Counted from the first letter of the stretch, positions 25,189-34,924 are shown. The stretch is DNA of 64,000 bases from Paenibacillus sp. FSL R7-0345 (GCF_038595055.1 NZ_CP152002.1:6915604-6979603); one strand, 5' to 3'. The notes: generated from the sequence alone by a model not told the origin. Numbers and translations: made by a program.

Positions 25189-25963
25189 GCCGGTCATAGT
25201 AGGTATCACATAGTTTAAACTCACTGTCTTTGTAGAAGCAGCCCCGGTCCTCCATAGCTCCGCGTACCGACATTCTGGCCAAGTCAATCATATTATGATC
25301 CAGGCTGAGATGCGCCAGATAGGTCCGTTTGGTCCGTCCGGTCAGAATCTCGCTTAACGCCGCCCCGGCCGCTTCATTGGAGAGATGGCCCATATCGCCA
25401 AGAATCCGCCGCTTCGTATTCCACGGGTAACGCCCCATCCGCAGCATCTCGATATCATGGTTGGCTTCCAGCACCAGCACGTCCGAGCCCTCCAGCGCCG
25501 CTCTGACTTTATCGCTGACATAGCCCAGATCTGTCGCTACGCACAGCTTCTCTTTGCCGTCATAGAAGTTATAGCCTACCGGTTCAGCAGCATCATGAGA
25601 GATGGCAAAGGACTCTACTCTCATACTGCCAAAATCACGATGCGTGCCGGTCTCGAGAAGAATCCGGTTATGCTCGGCGATTTTGCCTATTCCCTTGTCG
25701 ATTGCCCCCCAGGTCTTGCTATTGGCGTAGATCGGCAGATCGTATTTACGCGCAACAGCCCCCAGTCCTTTTATGTGATCGGAATGCTCATGGGTAACCA
25801 GAATTCCGTCTATATCCTTGCCTGTCAGCTCGCGCATACCCAGCAGCTCGTCAATCCGCTTGGCGCTGAGCCCTGCGTCAATCATCAGTGTTGTTTCCCC
25901 GTTGCGTACTACTGTCACGTTACCGGTAGAACCGCTGGACAGCACTGTAAATGAAATTCCCAT
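25157..25963 (-). CDS. walJ: WalJ/YycJ metallo-beta-lactamase-fold nuclease
   Basis: The 268-aa protein has the MBL fold with metal motif THEHSDH (HxHxDH), the GSSGST-like opening SSGSTGN and a later AISHDA histidine. YycJ-type proteins have 5'-3' exonuclease activity linked to DNA repair, and sit at the end of the WalRK operon. It follows walI by 14 bases. Its 3' end overlaps the convergent 68-aa gene by 32 bases. Confidence 0.93.
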   Translation of the reverse strand: MGISFTVLSSGSTGNVTVVRNGETTLMIDAGLSAKRIDELLGMRELTGKDIDGILVTHEHSDHIKGLGAVARKYDLPIYANSKTWGAIDKGIGKIAEHNRILLETGTHRDFGSMRVESFAISHDAAEPVGYNFYDGKEKLCVATDLGYVSDKVRAALEGSDVLVLEANHDIEMLRMGRYPWNTKRRILGDMGHLSNEAAGAALSEILTGRTKRTYLAHLSLDHNMIDLARMSVRGAMEDRGCFYKDSEFKLCDTYYDRPTPWDKVSQP

Positions 25964-25977
25964 CTCTCCTGCTCCCT

Positions 25978-26730
25978 CTACTCTGTTGTCTTAGGACTGA
26001 TAATGTCCGCACTGATCGCATCCACGTAATAGGCGCTGCCGTCCTCCAGCCAGAATCTCCACATCGGTGAAGCCACCTGGCTTTCAGAGTTAAACAGCTC
26101 CCCGTAATAGCCCAGTTCAATCTCCTTCACTACCGCATCCGCCGGAAAATATTTCTCGATCAGACTGCTGAGCGCCTGGGAGGCCGGAAGCACCTTTTGC
26201 ACATCCTTATTTTCGTTGACGCTGCCCGCTGCTACAATTTCAATTTTCGGCGAACGGTAAGCAACGATTTTCTGGTTGCTGTTGATCAGCTCCAGCTTCA
26301 CCCGGAATAAGGAGTATTTCTGATCCACCAGCGGGTGAAGGACGAACTTGCCGACTTCGCTTTCCTGGGAATCAAAACGGTAGCCTGCGATATCCGGAAT
26401 CTCTTCCTGCAGGGCATCGCTCAGCTCTGAGAAGGAAGAGTACATCAGTCCGCTGTCAATAGGCTCCTTCAGCTGGACCGGAAGATCATGCTGCTCCTCC
26501 CCGGAGTAAATATAGGTGATATCAGGCAGCTGAGGCGTAGCCGCGGGAATCGGGCAGAGTACACGAATGCCCTTCTGTTCCATTACGGCCTGCGTCTCTG
26601 CCGAGAGGGAAGTAAAATCCAGGTTGGCAGTGGCCTGATCGCGCAGATCCATCCACAGCTGATAGCACAGCAGCAGATTTAGAACCAGAAAAGCGTAAAT
26701 CAGCACACTTTTTGCTCTGCCCCAGTCCAT
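25978..26730 (-). CDS. walI: WalI/YycI regulatory membrane protein
   Basis: The 250-aa protein has a single N-terminal membrane helix (residues about 8-27) and an extracytoplasmic domain. This matches YycI, which with YycH restrains the WalK sensor kinase. It starts MDWGRAKSVLIYAFLVLN, typical of the family. It lies 48 bases after walH and 14 before walJ in the wal operon. Identification rests partly on position, as the family diverges quickly. Confidence 0.9.
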   Translation of the reverse strand: MDWGRAKSVLIYAFLVLNLLLCYQLWMDLRDQATANLDFTSLSAETQAVMEQKGIRVLCPIPAATPQLPDITYIYSGEEQHDLPVQLKEPIDSGLMYSSFSELSDALQEEIPDIAGYRFDSQESEVGKFVLHPLVDQKYSLFRVKLELINSNQKIVAYRSPKIEIVAAGSVNENKDVQKVLPASQALSSLIEKYFPADAVVKEIELGYYGELFNSESQVASPMWRFWLEDGSAYYVDAISADIISPKTTE

Positions 26731-26778
26731 ACTTTCCCTCCTCTATGTTTATAACTCCGCAAATATTCATTATACCGT

Positions 26779-28056
26779 CTAGCTGATCGTAAGCACACTT
26801 CCATCATTTAGGGTAACCCGCCATACCGGTGTAAGGCGCAGCGTTTCCCGCTGCAGCACAGGTATATACGCCGGAATCAGATCCTTCACTGCAGAACCTG
26901 AGCTGATCTGGGTTAGCTTGGCCCTAAGCTCGTCACCACCGGGAAGCTCTACAATCCGCTTCACAGCCTGCTCTTCCTCTGTATACATCAGCGACCGCTC
27001 ATAGGAAGAGACGGTGCCCTGCTGCAGCTCCAGAATAATAACCCCGTACTGCAGCTGCGGCCGGCTCATAATCGGATAAGAGCCGTAATACTGCTGGAAT
27101 GATACCTTACGTTCCTGCTTTTCTTCTTCCGTGGAAGCCAGCCGGTACGTCCCGTTCCAGCCCCCGTGCTGATTAACGAAATCGACGGCCTCCAGTGCAT
27201 CCTTCGCAGGCGTACTCTCCCCGGCCGGCAGCGCCGCAGGGTCACTGTAGCTCATCCAGTTGAGCTCCTGATCCACCTGGAGGCTGCGCTTGCTGTCGGT
27301 ATAGATCTTGGAGCCGTCTTTTTCCGGAATGTACCGGGTGCTCCCCGCATCAAAGAAAAGATTGCTCTGCATCTGTTCAATGGTATACATTCCGGATGGA
27401 ATCTCAGCCTCAACCAGCCCCAGCTTCTCTTCAGGCACATAATAATCTCCGTTCACCACCGTATAAGGGGTCCAGTTGATACCGAAGTCAACATGCTGCT
27501 GCACATCCTGTACGGTAAGATCCGCTTTGGCCGCCTCATACACAATATCACCTCTGGTGCTGAAAAAGACGGCATGCGCCTTGGAGTCATTTTTGACATT
27601 ATAAATCCAGATCCGGTCAATGCTCTCTCCCTCAAACAGCGAATCCGGGGACAGCTGCATTACCCGCTGCAGCAGCGTAACCGGGATGCCTGAGCCGAAG
27701 CTCAGCTCAATTCCGGCATTCTCGCTGCGTATCTTGTCCCAGTCAAAGTCCCCAACTGAACGCCGCTGGAAGCTTTCAAAGCTCCGGCCTTTAAGACGGT
27801 TAAAGATCAGATCATAAAAGGTGGAATCAGGGTAGAACAGCGTATGCTTGTCCCCGCCCATATGAATAATCATCCGGTCGGGATAGAGCAGGCTTTCAAC
27901 CTTTTCCTCCGGGCCCATATTATCGGTTTTTACATACAGATTCTCGGACATTACCGCTGAATCACTGCCCGGAAGCCGGTAGATCAGATAATAGCTTTCT
28001 ACCAGACTGCCGAGAACCAGGACAGCAAGAATCCAGGTTTTGAGTCTTTCCCTCAT
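26779..28056 (-). CDS. walH: WalH/YycH regulatory protein
   Basis: The 425-aa protein has one N-terminal membrane helix followed by a large extracellular region. This is the YycH family, which forms a complex with WalI and WalK. Its ATG overlaps the walK stop (ATGA), so it is translationally coupled. The stretch after the helix starts YRLPGSDSAV. Length is within the family range. Identification is by order, topology and the YYLIYRLPGS-like beginning. Confidence 0.9.
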   Translation of the reverse strand: MRERLKTWILAVLVLGSLVESYYLIYRLPGSDSAVMSENLYVKTDNMGPEEKVESLLYPDRMIIHMGGDKHTLFYPDSTFYDLIFNRLKGRSFESFQRRSVGDFDWDKIRSENAGIELSFGSGIPVTLLQRVMQLSPDSLFEGESIDRIWIYNVKNDSKAHAVFFSTRGDIVYEAAKADLTVQDVQQHVDFGINWTPYTVVNGDYYVPEEKLGLVEAEIPSGMYTIEQMQSNLFFDAGSTRYIPEKDGSKIYTDSKRSLQVDQELNWMSYSDPAALPAGESTPAKDALEAVDFVNQHGGWNGTYRLASTEEEKQERKVSFQQYYGSYPIMSRPQLQYGVIILELQQGTVSSYERSLMYTEEEQAVKRIVELPGGDELRAKLTQISSGSAVKDLIPAYIPVLQRETLRLTPVWRVTLNDGSVLTIS

Positions 28057-29891
28057 CCCTCACTCCCCCTTTGCTGATTCAGCAGAGGCAGCGTAAATGT
28101 GACTAACGAGCCCTCGTTAAGCTCCGATTGCAGGGAAATCGAACCGCCGTGTGCTTTGACAATTTCCCGGGCAATTGAAAGTCCGAGGCCGGTGCCGCCC
28201 ATGTTCCGTGAACGGGCCTTGTCCACCCGGTAAAAGCGCTCAAAGATACGCTCGATGTCCTTCTTGGGAATCCCGATCCCGGAATCACGTACGGATATGG
28301 CCAGCATTCCGTCTTCGCTTAGTACTGCCTGCAGACCGATTTTACCGCCCTCCGGCGTATATTTCAGTGCATTGGACACGAGATTGCCCAGCACCTGGTC
28401 AATCTGGTCACGGTCCAGCCAGGCCAGGGCGACATCCTTGTGCACGATCGTGCTGATGTGAATCCGCTTCTGGCGGATCTGGAACGAGAAGCGGTCGGCC
28501 ACATCCTCCAGCATCTCGGAGATATCGGTCTGCTGGATGCGTAAGCTCGACTCCTTGGAATCGAGCCGCGACAGATGCAGCAGGTCTGTGACCAGCCGGA
28601 TCATCCGCTCCGTCTCGTTGCGGATAACGCCAACGAACCGCACGGCCAGCTGCTGGTCATCCAGCGCCCCGTCATCCAGCGCTTCCACGTAGCTCTTGAT
28701 CGTCGTCAGCGGGGTCCGCAGCTCATGCGAAACATTGGCCACGAATTCACGCCGTGACTCCTCCAGATTCTCCTGCTCTGTAACATCCTGCAGCACGGCA
28801 ATCGTCCCCGCGATCCCGCCTTCCCGCCGGTGAATCGGAGTGAACGTTACCCGTACGATGTTCGGGTCTCCGCCGCCCATCGGTGACAGGTGAATCAATG
28901 CCGACTGGGCATTTCCCTCAGCAAGTGACCCTGTCTGCTCATGATCCAAGCCGAGCAGTTCATCAAGCGGAGCTCCCTCCGGCAGCGGACCTTCCGATCC
29001 CAGCATATCGGCAGCACGGGTATTCATCAGGATGACCCTGCCGCTCTCGTCGGTAGCAACCACGCCATCGCTCATATTGGTCAGAATAGAGGCCAGCTTC
29101 TCCTTCTCTTCCTCATTCTGCGACAGTGCCTCGCGCAGCCGGCCTGTCATATAGTTAAATGCCTGGCTCAGCTGGCCGATCTCATCGTTGCCAAACTCCG
29201 GCATCCTGCGGTTGAACTTGCCTTCGGCAAGCGCAGTGGCATGACGGGTCATCTCCTTAATCGGATGGGTTATCGTATGGGCCAGAATGACGCATAGTAC
29301 AGCCGTCAGCGCCAGGGCCAGCAGCAGGCCGGAGAGAAATACGCTGTTAATCCGGCTCATCGTTGCATACAGGTCCTTCATATCAGCAGCGATATAAATG
29401 GCTCCGACGACTTTATCGCCGGCCAGCACCGGCTTCGCTACCACCTTTTTGCGCACATTATCATCAGCAATAATATATTCCTCATTGTCGCTGATCCCCT
29501 GCAACGCCCGGCTGACCACGGTCTGGGTATTGCGCTGGCCCACATAGTCATTCTGGGACGGAACGGAAGTCGTAATAATCTTGCCGCTCGCATCCAGCAC
29601 CTGAATTTCCGCACCGTTAATGTACAGGTTGTTGACCATCCCGCGCAGGCTCTCCACCGCAGTCTCCTCATCCGTCGTTCCCGTTTCACTGCCCAGCTTA
29701 TCCGCAGTCAGGATGGACAGCATCTCCGCCCGCGCCTTCAGATCCTTGGTGAAGTTCTCAGTCAGTGAGTTCTTCATCGAGCTGACAAAATAAACACCAA
29801 TCAGCTGCATCGCCACCAAGATCAGCAGTACATAAATAATAGTCAGCCTGGCCTGGATTGTCCGGAAAAAGGACAGCCATTTCTTCATCAC
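28053..29891 (-). CDS. walK: Cell-wall sensor histidine kinase WalK
   Basis: The 612-aa kinase has two membrane helices (about 14-34 and 185-208) enclosing an extracellular Cache-like sensor. HAMP, PAS, the phosphoacceptor H389 in VSHELRTPLTT and a C-terminal ATPase (DSGIGIPKKD, GGTGLGLSI) follow. It phosphorylates WalR to control peptidoglycan hydrolase genes and is essential in many Firmicutes. The GTG start overlaps the walR stop by four bases (GTGA). Confidence 0.96.
   Translation of the reverse strand: MMKKWLSFFRTIQARLTIIYVLLILVAMQLIGVYFVSSMKNSLTENFTKDLKARAEMLSILTADKLGSETGTTDEETAVESLRGMVNNLYINGAEIQVLDASGKIITTSVPSQNDYVGQRNTQTVVSRALQGISDNEEYIIADDNVRKKVVAKPVLAGDKVVGAIYIAADMKDLYATMSRINSVFLSGLLLALALTAVLCVILAHTITHPIKEMTRHATALAEGKFNRRMPEFGNDEIGQLSQAFNYMTGRLREALSQNEEEKEKLASILTNMSDGVVATDESGRVILMNTRAADMLGSEGPLPEGAPLDELLGLDHEQTGSLAEGNAQSALIHLSPMGGGDPNIVRVTFTPIHRREGGIAGTIAVLQDVTEQENLEESRREFVANVSHELRTPLTTIKSYVEALDDGALDDQQLAVRFVGVIRNETERMIRLVTDLLHLSRLDSKESSLRIQQTDISEMLEDVADRFSFQIRQKRIHISTIVHKDVALAWLDRDQIDQVLGNLVSNALKYTPEGGKIGLQAVLSEDGMLAISVRDSGIGIPKKDIERIFERFYRVDKARSRNMGGTGLGLSIAREIVKAHGGSISLQSELNEGSLVTFTLPLLNQQRGSEG
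28162..28175. promoter_or_regulatory. Noc-binding-site-like sequence in walK
   Basis: ATTTCCCGGGCAAT differs by one base from the B. subtilis Noc site ATTTCCCGGGAAAT. A noc gene lies in this window, so such sites are expected near the origin region. Chance occurrence inside coding DNA is possible. Confidence 0.35.
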
Positions 29892-30619
29892 AGGCCCCCG
29901 CTTTTGGGGCTATGCATCAAATAACCCAGTCCCCGCCGGGTAAAAATGTACTCCGGCTTGCTGGGATTCTCCTCAATTTTCTCTCTCAGGCGCCGGATTG
30001 TTACATCCACAGTCCGCACATCACCGAAGTATTCGAATCCCCATACCGCCTGCAGCAGATGCTCCCGGGTCATGACTTTACCGGCATGGCGGATCATATA
30101 ATAGAGCAGCTCATATTCACGGTGGGTCAGATCCAGCGGCTCCCCGTCTTTATAGACCATGTACATATCCGTATCGACGAACAGCCCGAAGTGCTGGACA
30201 CCCTGCTTGCTCTCGGCTGTTTCATTAGGTGAGCCTGCTGATACCGGCTTATGCTGGCGCCGCATCTGAGCTTTAACTCTGGCCAGCAGCTCACGTGTGC
30301 TGAAGGGCTTTGTTACATAATCATCGGCCCCAAGCTCAAGGCCCAGCACCTTATCGATCTCCCCGTCCTTGGCGGTCAGCATAATAATCGGAATATCCAG
30401 ATGCGCAAGGCGTACCTCGCGGCATACATCCATTCCGTCCTTGCCGGGAAGCATGAGATCGAGCAGCATCAGATCAGGCCGTTTGGACAATGCCAGCTCT
30501 ACTGCGCTGTTGCCGTCAAAAGCGCAGATTACCTCATAGCCTTCTTTTTCTAAATTGAACTTTAAAATATCCGCAATCGGCTGTTCATCGTCAACTACCA
30601 GAATCGTCCCCATCTGCAT
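29888..30619 (-). CDS. walR: Cell-wall response regulator WalR
   Basis: The 243-aa OmpR-family regulator has a receiver domain with phosphorylation site D54 (LLDLMLPGKDG), acidic D10/D11 and K103-region lysine, then a winged helix ending in RTVDVTIRRLREKIE. It activates cell-wall hydrolase genes when phosphorylated by WalK. It is the first gene of the walRKHIJ operon. A possible promoter (TGTGAC, 16 bases, TAAAAT) lies about 60 bases upstream on the minus strand. Confidence 0.96.
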   Translation of the reverse strand: MQMGTILVVDDEQPIADILKFNLEKEGYEVICAFDGNSAVELALSKRPDLMLLDLMLPGKDGMDVCREVRLAHLDIPIIMLTAKDGEIDKVLGLELGADDYVTKPFSTRELLARVKAQMRRQHKPVSAGSPNETAESKQGVQHFGLFVDTDMYMVYKDGEPLDLTHREYELLYYMIRHAGKVMTREHLLQAVWGFEYFGDVRTVDVTIRRLREKIEENPSKPEYIFTRRGLGYLMHSPKSGGL

Positions 30620-30708
30620 ATGCTCAGCTTCACCTTTCTCGCCATTCTTGTCATTGATTCTTTTATTTTAACATACCTGTCCTGGTGTCACATCCTACTG
30701 AGGGTAAA

Positions 30709-30742
30709 TATAAAGCCGCCCGAAACGGTTTCGGACGGCTGG
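30709..30742 (-). terminator. Terminator of the M23 peptidase gene
   Basis: GCCGCCCGAAAC and its complement form a stem at 30715-30739 with a short loop. On the minus strand it is followed by TTTATATTT. It separates the peptidase gene from the wal operon. Confidence 0.75.
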
Positions 30743-30756
30743 GTATAAAGAATGAA

Positions 30757-32352
30757 TTATTTCAAATATTTCAGCGGATTGACCGCCGTACCGTTCTTGC
30801 GGATTTCAAAATGCAGATGGGTACCGGTTGAACGCCCGGTGTTACCCATAATGCCAATCTTTCCGCCTTGCTCAAGCCGTTGTCCGACAGATACGGATAT
30901 TTTGCTCAAGTGCCCGTAATAAGTAACATAGCCGTTCTTATGATCAATAATAACTACATTGCCATACCCGCTCTGCACCCCGGCAAACGTAACCGTTCCG
31001 GAATCGGCGGCTTTAATGGTACGGTTACCCGATACGAGGTCTACTCCCTTATGGGAACGTCCCCAGCGTTCGCCGAAGCTACTGGTCAGCGTTGCGCCGC
31101 TGACTGGCCAGGCAAACATTCCTGTTGCTTCACCGGTAGCCTTTTTGGACTCACTGGCAACCTTTGTGCTTTTGGCCACAGCGGCAACCTTTGTTCCCTT
31201 GTAAACAACCTCAGGCAGAGAAGCCTTGACTACAGTCTGTCCCAGCCACTCTTCCTTGACGACCAGGCCGTTTTCCTTCGTTAACCGATACTGCATCTCC
31301 TTAAGGCCCGTCTGGCCGGGACGTACAACCTTCCTCCTGCCAGCTTCCAGCAGATCGCTGGTGCGGACTACAACCTCGGGTTCGGTAACCACTTGCTCCG
31401 ATACCTGCTCGACCGTCACTACAGTAAGCTCCGGCTGCGGCACCGTCAGCTGCAGCTCATCCCCGATCTGCATCGTGAGCTCCTTCACTGTAGGGTTGTT
31501 GCGGAATATATCAGCCTGAGTGATGCTGAACCGTTTGGCAATTCCGGAAACGGTATCGCCTTCCTCTACAGTGTAGACAAGCGGCTGTACCTCGCCTTCA
31601 GTCAGCCTCTTAACAGCTTCCTCCAGTGTTAGCACCTTGTTCGGGTCAGCCTTGACCGGAACAATCGTTACATCTTCCTGAATGGAGGCTGAATCTACCT
31701 TCCCAGCATCCGCAGAAGCTGCCGTTTTGCTTGTTGCAGCCGTCCTCTTCAGCTGTGCGCCCGTTGTTTCCGCTGCCGCCGGAAGATAGTGCTCCTTCAC
31801 ACCCTGCAGAACAGCATTGGCTGTTTCCTGATCCTTAACAATGCCGATTGATTTGCCGTCTACAGTCAGCTGCACACCAACTGCATAGGCTTTGAGCAGG
31901 CTATCCAGCTTGTCCAGCGTAGCTGAAGTATCTACCTCCGGCTTATAAGCCGCTTCTTCCTTGGTAGTAATTCCGTCTGTCTGCAGAACCATCAAAGTAT
32001 CCGGATACTTGGTCTGATATTCCTCGCGTTTCTGTTCAAACAGCTGGTTCAGCTCAGACTCCTGGCTGATCTTGCCGATTTCCTCGCCCTTCACCAGCAC
32101 CTTGTAATAGGTGACTGTATTGGCGGCTACGTATTTCTTCTCTGCCCCGATTAGAAAAGCAGACAGAAGCACCAGCCCGGCAGACGCCGCAATCCAGGAA
32201 CGCCGCAATCTCCGCGGTCTGGGTTCCTGATGAAAGACAATAGCTGCGCCGGAGGCACGGGTGCCCTGTTGACTCTCTGCACCGGATCCTGCGGATGTTT
32301 CTTCGCTGCCCCGCAGCTTCCCCATCCGGCGCATGAACTTAAATCCCTTCAT
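30757..32352 (-). CDS. Peptidoglycan DD-metallopeptidase with LysM and G5 domains
   Basis: The 531-aa protein has a basic cytoplasmic N-terminus and a membrane anchor at about 51-70. A long linker follows, then LysM (about 258-305), G5 (about 309-385) and a C-terminal M23 peptidase (about 426-526). Zinc ligands H434 and D438 (SHKGVDL) and H514 (HLHFEI), with catalytic H481, are present. It would cut peptide crosslinks in the wall. Position next to walR suits regulation by that system. It starts after AAAGGGAGA. Confidence 0.92.
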   Translation of the reverse strand: MKGFKFMRRMGKLRGSEETSAGSGAESQQGTRASGAAIVFHQEPRPRRLRRSWIAASAGLVLLSAFLIGAEKKYVAANTVTYYKVLVKGEEIGKISQESELNQLFEQKREEYQTKYPDTLMVLQTDGITTKEEAAYKPEVDTSATLDKLDSLLKAYAVGVQLTVDGKSIGIVKDQETANAVLQGVKEHYLPAAAETTGAQLKRTAATSKTAASADAGKVDSASIQEDVTIVPVKADPNKVLTLEEAVKRLTEGEVQPLVYTVEEGDTVSGIAKRFSITQADIFRNNPTVKELTMQIGDELQLTVPQPELTVVTVEQVSEQVVTEPEVVVRTSDLLEAGRRKVVRPGQTGLKEMQYRLTKENGLVVKEEWLGQTVVKASLPEVVYKGTKVAAVAKSTKVASESKKATGEATGMFAWPVSGATLTSSFGERWGRSHKGVDLVSGNRTIKAADSGTVTFAGVQSGYGNVVIIDHKNGYVTYYGHLSKISVSVGQRLEQGGKIGIMGNTGRSTGTHLHFEIRKNGTAVNPLKYLK

Positions 32353-32381
32353 GAAACTCTCCCTTTCAATCTGCCCGTTCA

Positions 32382-32400
32382 GTCCGCTTTGGAAGCGGAC
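32382..32400 (-). promoter_or_regulatory. Leader hairpin upstream of the M23 peptidase
   Basis: GTCCGCTT and AAGCGGAC form a perfect 8-bp stem with a 3-base loop, ending about 14 bases upstream of the ribosome-binding site. It may stabilise the mRNA or be a binding site. The gap 32353-32691 also holds the terminator at 32606 and no ORF. Confidence 0.4.
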
Positions 32401-32605
32401 AAGCTTGTTTTGCGACCCCTTTTATATATTCTGCTGCATCTATTGTTCTCTCTACATTAGCGCGGATGATCATCTTGTATGTTATAAATATGACGAGTAA
32501 AAAAACTGAGCCTTTAAGCATCTAAAAGGTTACAAAAAATTAACCCCTTCTAGTCCTTTTTTACTGTACCATAGCCGGGAGAAAAATTTCAACTTTGTGT
32601 ACACA

Positions 32606-32635
32606 GCAAAACCCGCGTTTATCGCGGGTTTTTAT
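32606..32635. terminator. Bidirectional terminator
   Basis: AACCCGCG, TTTAT and CGCGGGTT (32610-32630) form a stem with A-rich and T-rich sides. It ends the minus-strand gene at 32692. Confidence 0.85.
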
Positions 32636-32691
32636 AGAGAATATCCGTTTTAAACAGGATTCCTGTGTCTATTGCGTGACAATTTTGAAAA

Positions 32692-33303
32692 TTATGGATT
32701 TCCAGATGATTCTGGTGTAAGCATTTTCATCAAGAGCTCATATTCATCCTGATTTACGTATTTGGCAATAACCTCCTGTATTTCCTTAACTTCGGCTTCA
32801 GTCAGACCGTCCTCCATTGCCGTAGAGATCGCCTGCATCTCCTCCTGCGGAAGCTTTGTCATCAGAATATTGAAGATACCCACTTTGTCCTCTTCCGGTA
32901 TACTATCCTTCATCTCACTCATGGCACCGGGCGTCATCACAAGCTGCTGATCCTCACCCGCCGCATCAGCTGTATCTTCCTCCGCCGGCTGTCCCATAAC
33001 GGCTACAGCATCCTCTGGCACTTTCTCCTCGACCGCCTTATCGTCTTCTTTGGCCGGAATTTCTCCGGAATTCTCTTCATCCTGCTGGCCGGTGAGCTCA
33101 CCTGAATCAGCCTTGCTGCCCATTCCCGTCAGACTCTTCACAAAGCCGCCGATCCCCGGCGCCGGGCTGTCCAGCTTAATATCAAAGCTTGCCAGCACCG
33201 ACTGAATATAGGTATTCACCACATAGGCAGTGGTCAATACGGACAGCCCGCTGGCCAGTACAACAATCAGGCATATGCCAAGTGCACTTTTTACCAACTT
33301 CAT
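32692..33303 (-). CDS. Unknown membrane-anchored acidic protein
   Basis: The protein (203 aa from ATG 33303, 8 bases after GGGAG) has a single N-terminal membrane helix (about 5-28). A long acidic, low-complexity middle follows, with many Glu/Asp/Ala residues (KADSGELTGQQDEENSGEIPAKEDDK). A compact helical C-terminus contains PQEEMQAISTAMEDGLTEAEVKEIQEVIAKYV. I recognise no family. The topology suggests an extracytoplasmic tethered domain. It has its own terminator and is not clearly in an operon. Confidence 0.7.
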   Translation of the reverse strand: MKLVKSALGICLIVVLASGLSVLTTAYVVNTYIQSVLASFDIKLDSPAPGIGGFVKSLTGMGSKADSGELTGQQDEENSGEIPAKEDDKAVEEKVPEDAVAVMGQPAEEDTADAAGEDQQLVMTPGAMSEMKDSIPEEDKVGIFNILMTKLPQEEMQAISTAMEDGLTEAEVKEIQEVIAKYVNQDEYELLMKMLTPESSGNP

Positions 33304-33439
33304 CTTCATCGCTCCCTTGCACTCTGTCAGACTCCATCTCCGGAGAATTAGTCCTTTACCGCTTTATAATCCCAGTATTGACCATATTGCGCGGCGGGAA
33401 ACGTATTAATGCTGAGCAGAGTGAAGCACTCAGGGAATG

Positions 33440-33465
33440 CAAAAAGGACCCCGGCAGGGGTCCTC
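33440..33465 (-). terminator. Terminator of purA
   Basis: AGGACCCC and GGGGTCCT flank a short loop; on the minus strand the stem is followed by TTTTT. Confidence 0.85.
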
Positions 33466-33483
33466 ATGATTATAAACGGTCTA

Positions 33484-34770
33484 TTATACGTAAATCGGCA
33501 GCACTTGATTAGTCTGCTCCCGGTTTCGTCCAACCGAGAAGATAGCAATCGGAATACCTGTCAGCTCGGACACACGTTCAACATAACGGCGGGTGTTAGC
33601 CGGAAGGTCAGCCAGTGTTTTGGCACCGGTGATATCCTCACTCCAGCCAGGAAGCTCTTCATACACCGCTTCACACTCAGCCAGCATTTTGAGGCTGGCC
33701 GGATAGTGGGTAATGATCTCTCCGCGGTATTTGTAGCCTGTGCAGATCTTGACGGTTTCCAGTCCGCTAAGCACGTCCAGCGAGTTAAGCGACAATCCGG
33801 TAATTCCGCTTACGCGGCGGGCGTGGCGCACAACAACACTGTCGAACCAGCCTACACGGCGCGGACGTCCGGTTACTGTGCCGTACTCATGTCCGGTCTC
33901 GCGGATCGCATCGCCGGTTGCATCATTAAGCTCAGTAGGAAACGGGCCGTCTCCAACACGTGTAGTGTAAGCCTTGGCAACACCGATGACCTGCTTGATC
34001 TTCGACGGGCCTACGCCGGAACCGATACATACGCCGCCAGCAGACGGATTGGAGGAAGTTACGAACGGATAAGTTCCCTGGTCGATATCCAGCATGACAC
34101 CCTGCGCGCCCTCGAACAATACTTTGTGATCAGCATCGATTGCATCATTCAGAATAACGGAGGTATCTGTTACATAACCGCGCAGCACCTCTGCATATTC
34201 CAGATATTTTGTCAGAATCTCTTCTACATCAAGCGGCTCTGCGCCGTATACCTGCGTAATTACCTGGTTTTTCTCAGTCACCAGATGACGCAGTCTCAGC
34301 TCGAATTCCTCGGCATCCATCAGATCAGCAATCCGGATACCGTTACGGGCGGCTTTGTCCATATAAGCAGGGCCAATCCCTTTGCGGGTCGTTCCGATCT
34401 TGTTCGGACCCTTGCGGTCTTCTTCCAGCGCATCCAGCAGCATATGGTACGGCATGATAACATGGGCGCGGTCGCTGATGACCAGATTCTTCGTATCAAA
34501 GCCATTTTCATGAATATAATTAATTTCTTGGATCAGGGCTTCAGGATTGATGACCATTCCGTTACCGATTACACAAGTCTTCTCTTTATAAAATACACCA
34601 GATGGAATCAGGCTCAGCTTGAACTTCTTACCGTCAATCAGAATCGTGTGACCGGCATTGTTGCCCCCCTGATAACGGGCGACCACATCTGCGCTCTCTG
34701 CCAGAAAGTCTGTGATCTTCCCTTTGCCTTCGTCTCCCCATTGTGTTCCCACGACGACTACCGTTGACAT
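33484..34770 (-). CDS. purA: Adenylosuccinate synthetase
   Basis: The 428-aa enzyme joins IMP and aspartate using GTP, the first committed step to AMP. The N-terminal GTP-binding loop GTQWGDEGKGK, the NNAGHT motif and the C-terminal TGRPRR and GRNREQTNQV regions are intact. ATG 34770 follows GGAGG; the frame extends 40 codons upstream but without a site. A consensus promoter lies at 34896-34924, about 130 bases upstream, with a small GCGGGTT hairpin in the leader. Confidence 0.97.
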   Translation of the reverse strand: MSTVVVVGTQWGDEGKGKITDFLAESADVVARYQGGNNAGHTILIDGKKFKLSLIPSGVFYKEKTCVIGNGMVINPEALIQEINYIHENGFDTKNLVISDRAHVIMPYHMLLDALEEDRKGPNKIGTTRKGIGPAYMDKAARNGIRIADLMDAEEFELRLRHLVTEKNQVITQVYGAEPLDVEEILTKYLEYAEVLRGYVTDTSVILNDAIDADHKVLFEGAQGVMLDIDQGTYPFVTSSNPSAGGVCIGSGVGPSKIKQVIGVAKAYTTRVGDGPFPTELNDATGDAIRETGHEYGTVTGRPRRVGWFDSVVVRHARRVSGITGLSLNSLDVLSGLETVKICTGYKYRGEIITHYPASLKMLAECEAVYEELPGWSEDITGAKTLADLPANTRRYVERVSELTGIPIAIFSVGRNREQTNQVLPIYV

Positions 34771-34895
34771 ATTCATTCCTCCGTTGGTGCCAGCTTTAGC
34801 ACCATTATTTATAATAATATGGGCTCTGTACAGCAATCTTATGTACGCAGCCCTCCGGACGCTATGCGGGTTTAACCCGCTAAAGCACAATAACC

Positions 34896-34924
34896 AGTGT
34901 AACAGCGGTACTTTTCAAAGTCAA
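34896..34924 (-). promoter_or_regulatory. purA promoter
   Basis: On the minus strand TTGACT (34924-34919), a 17-base spacer and TACACT (34901-34896) form a good sigma-A promoter directly after the dnaB terminator. Confidence 0.65.
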
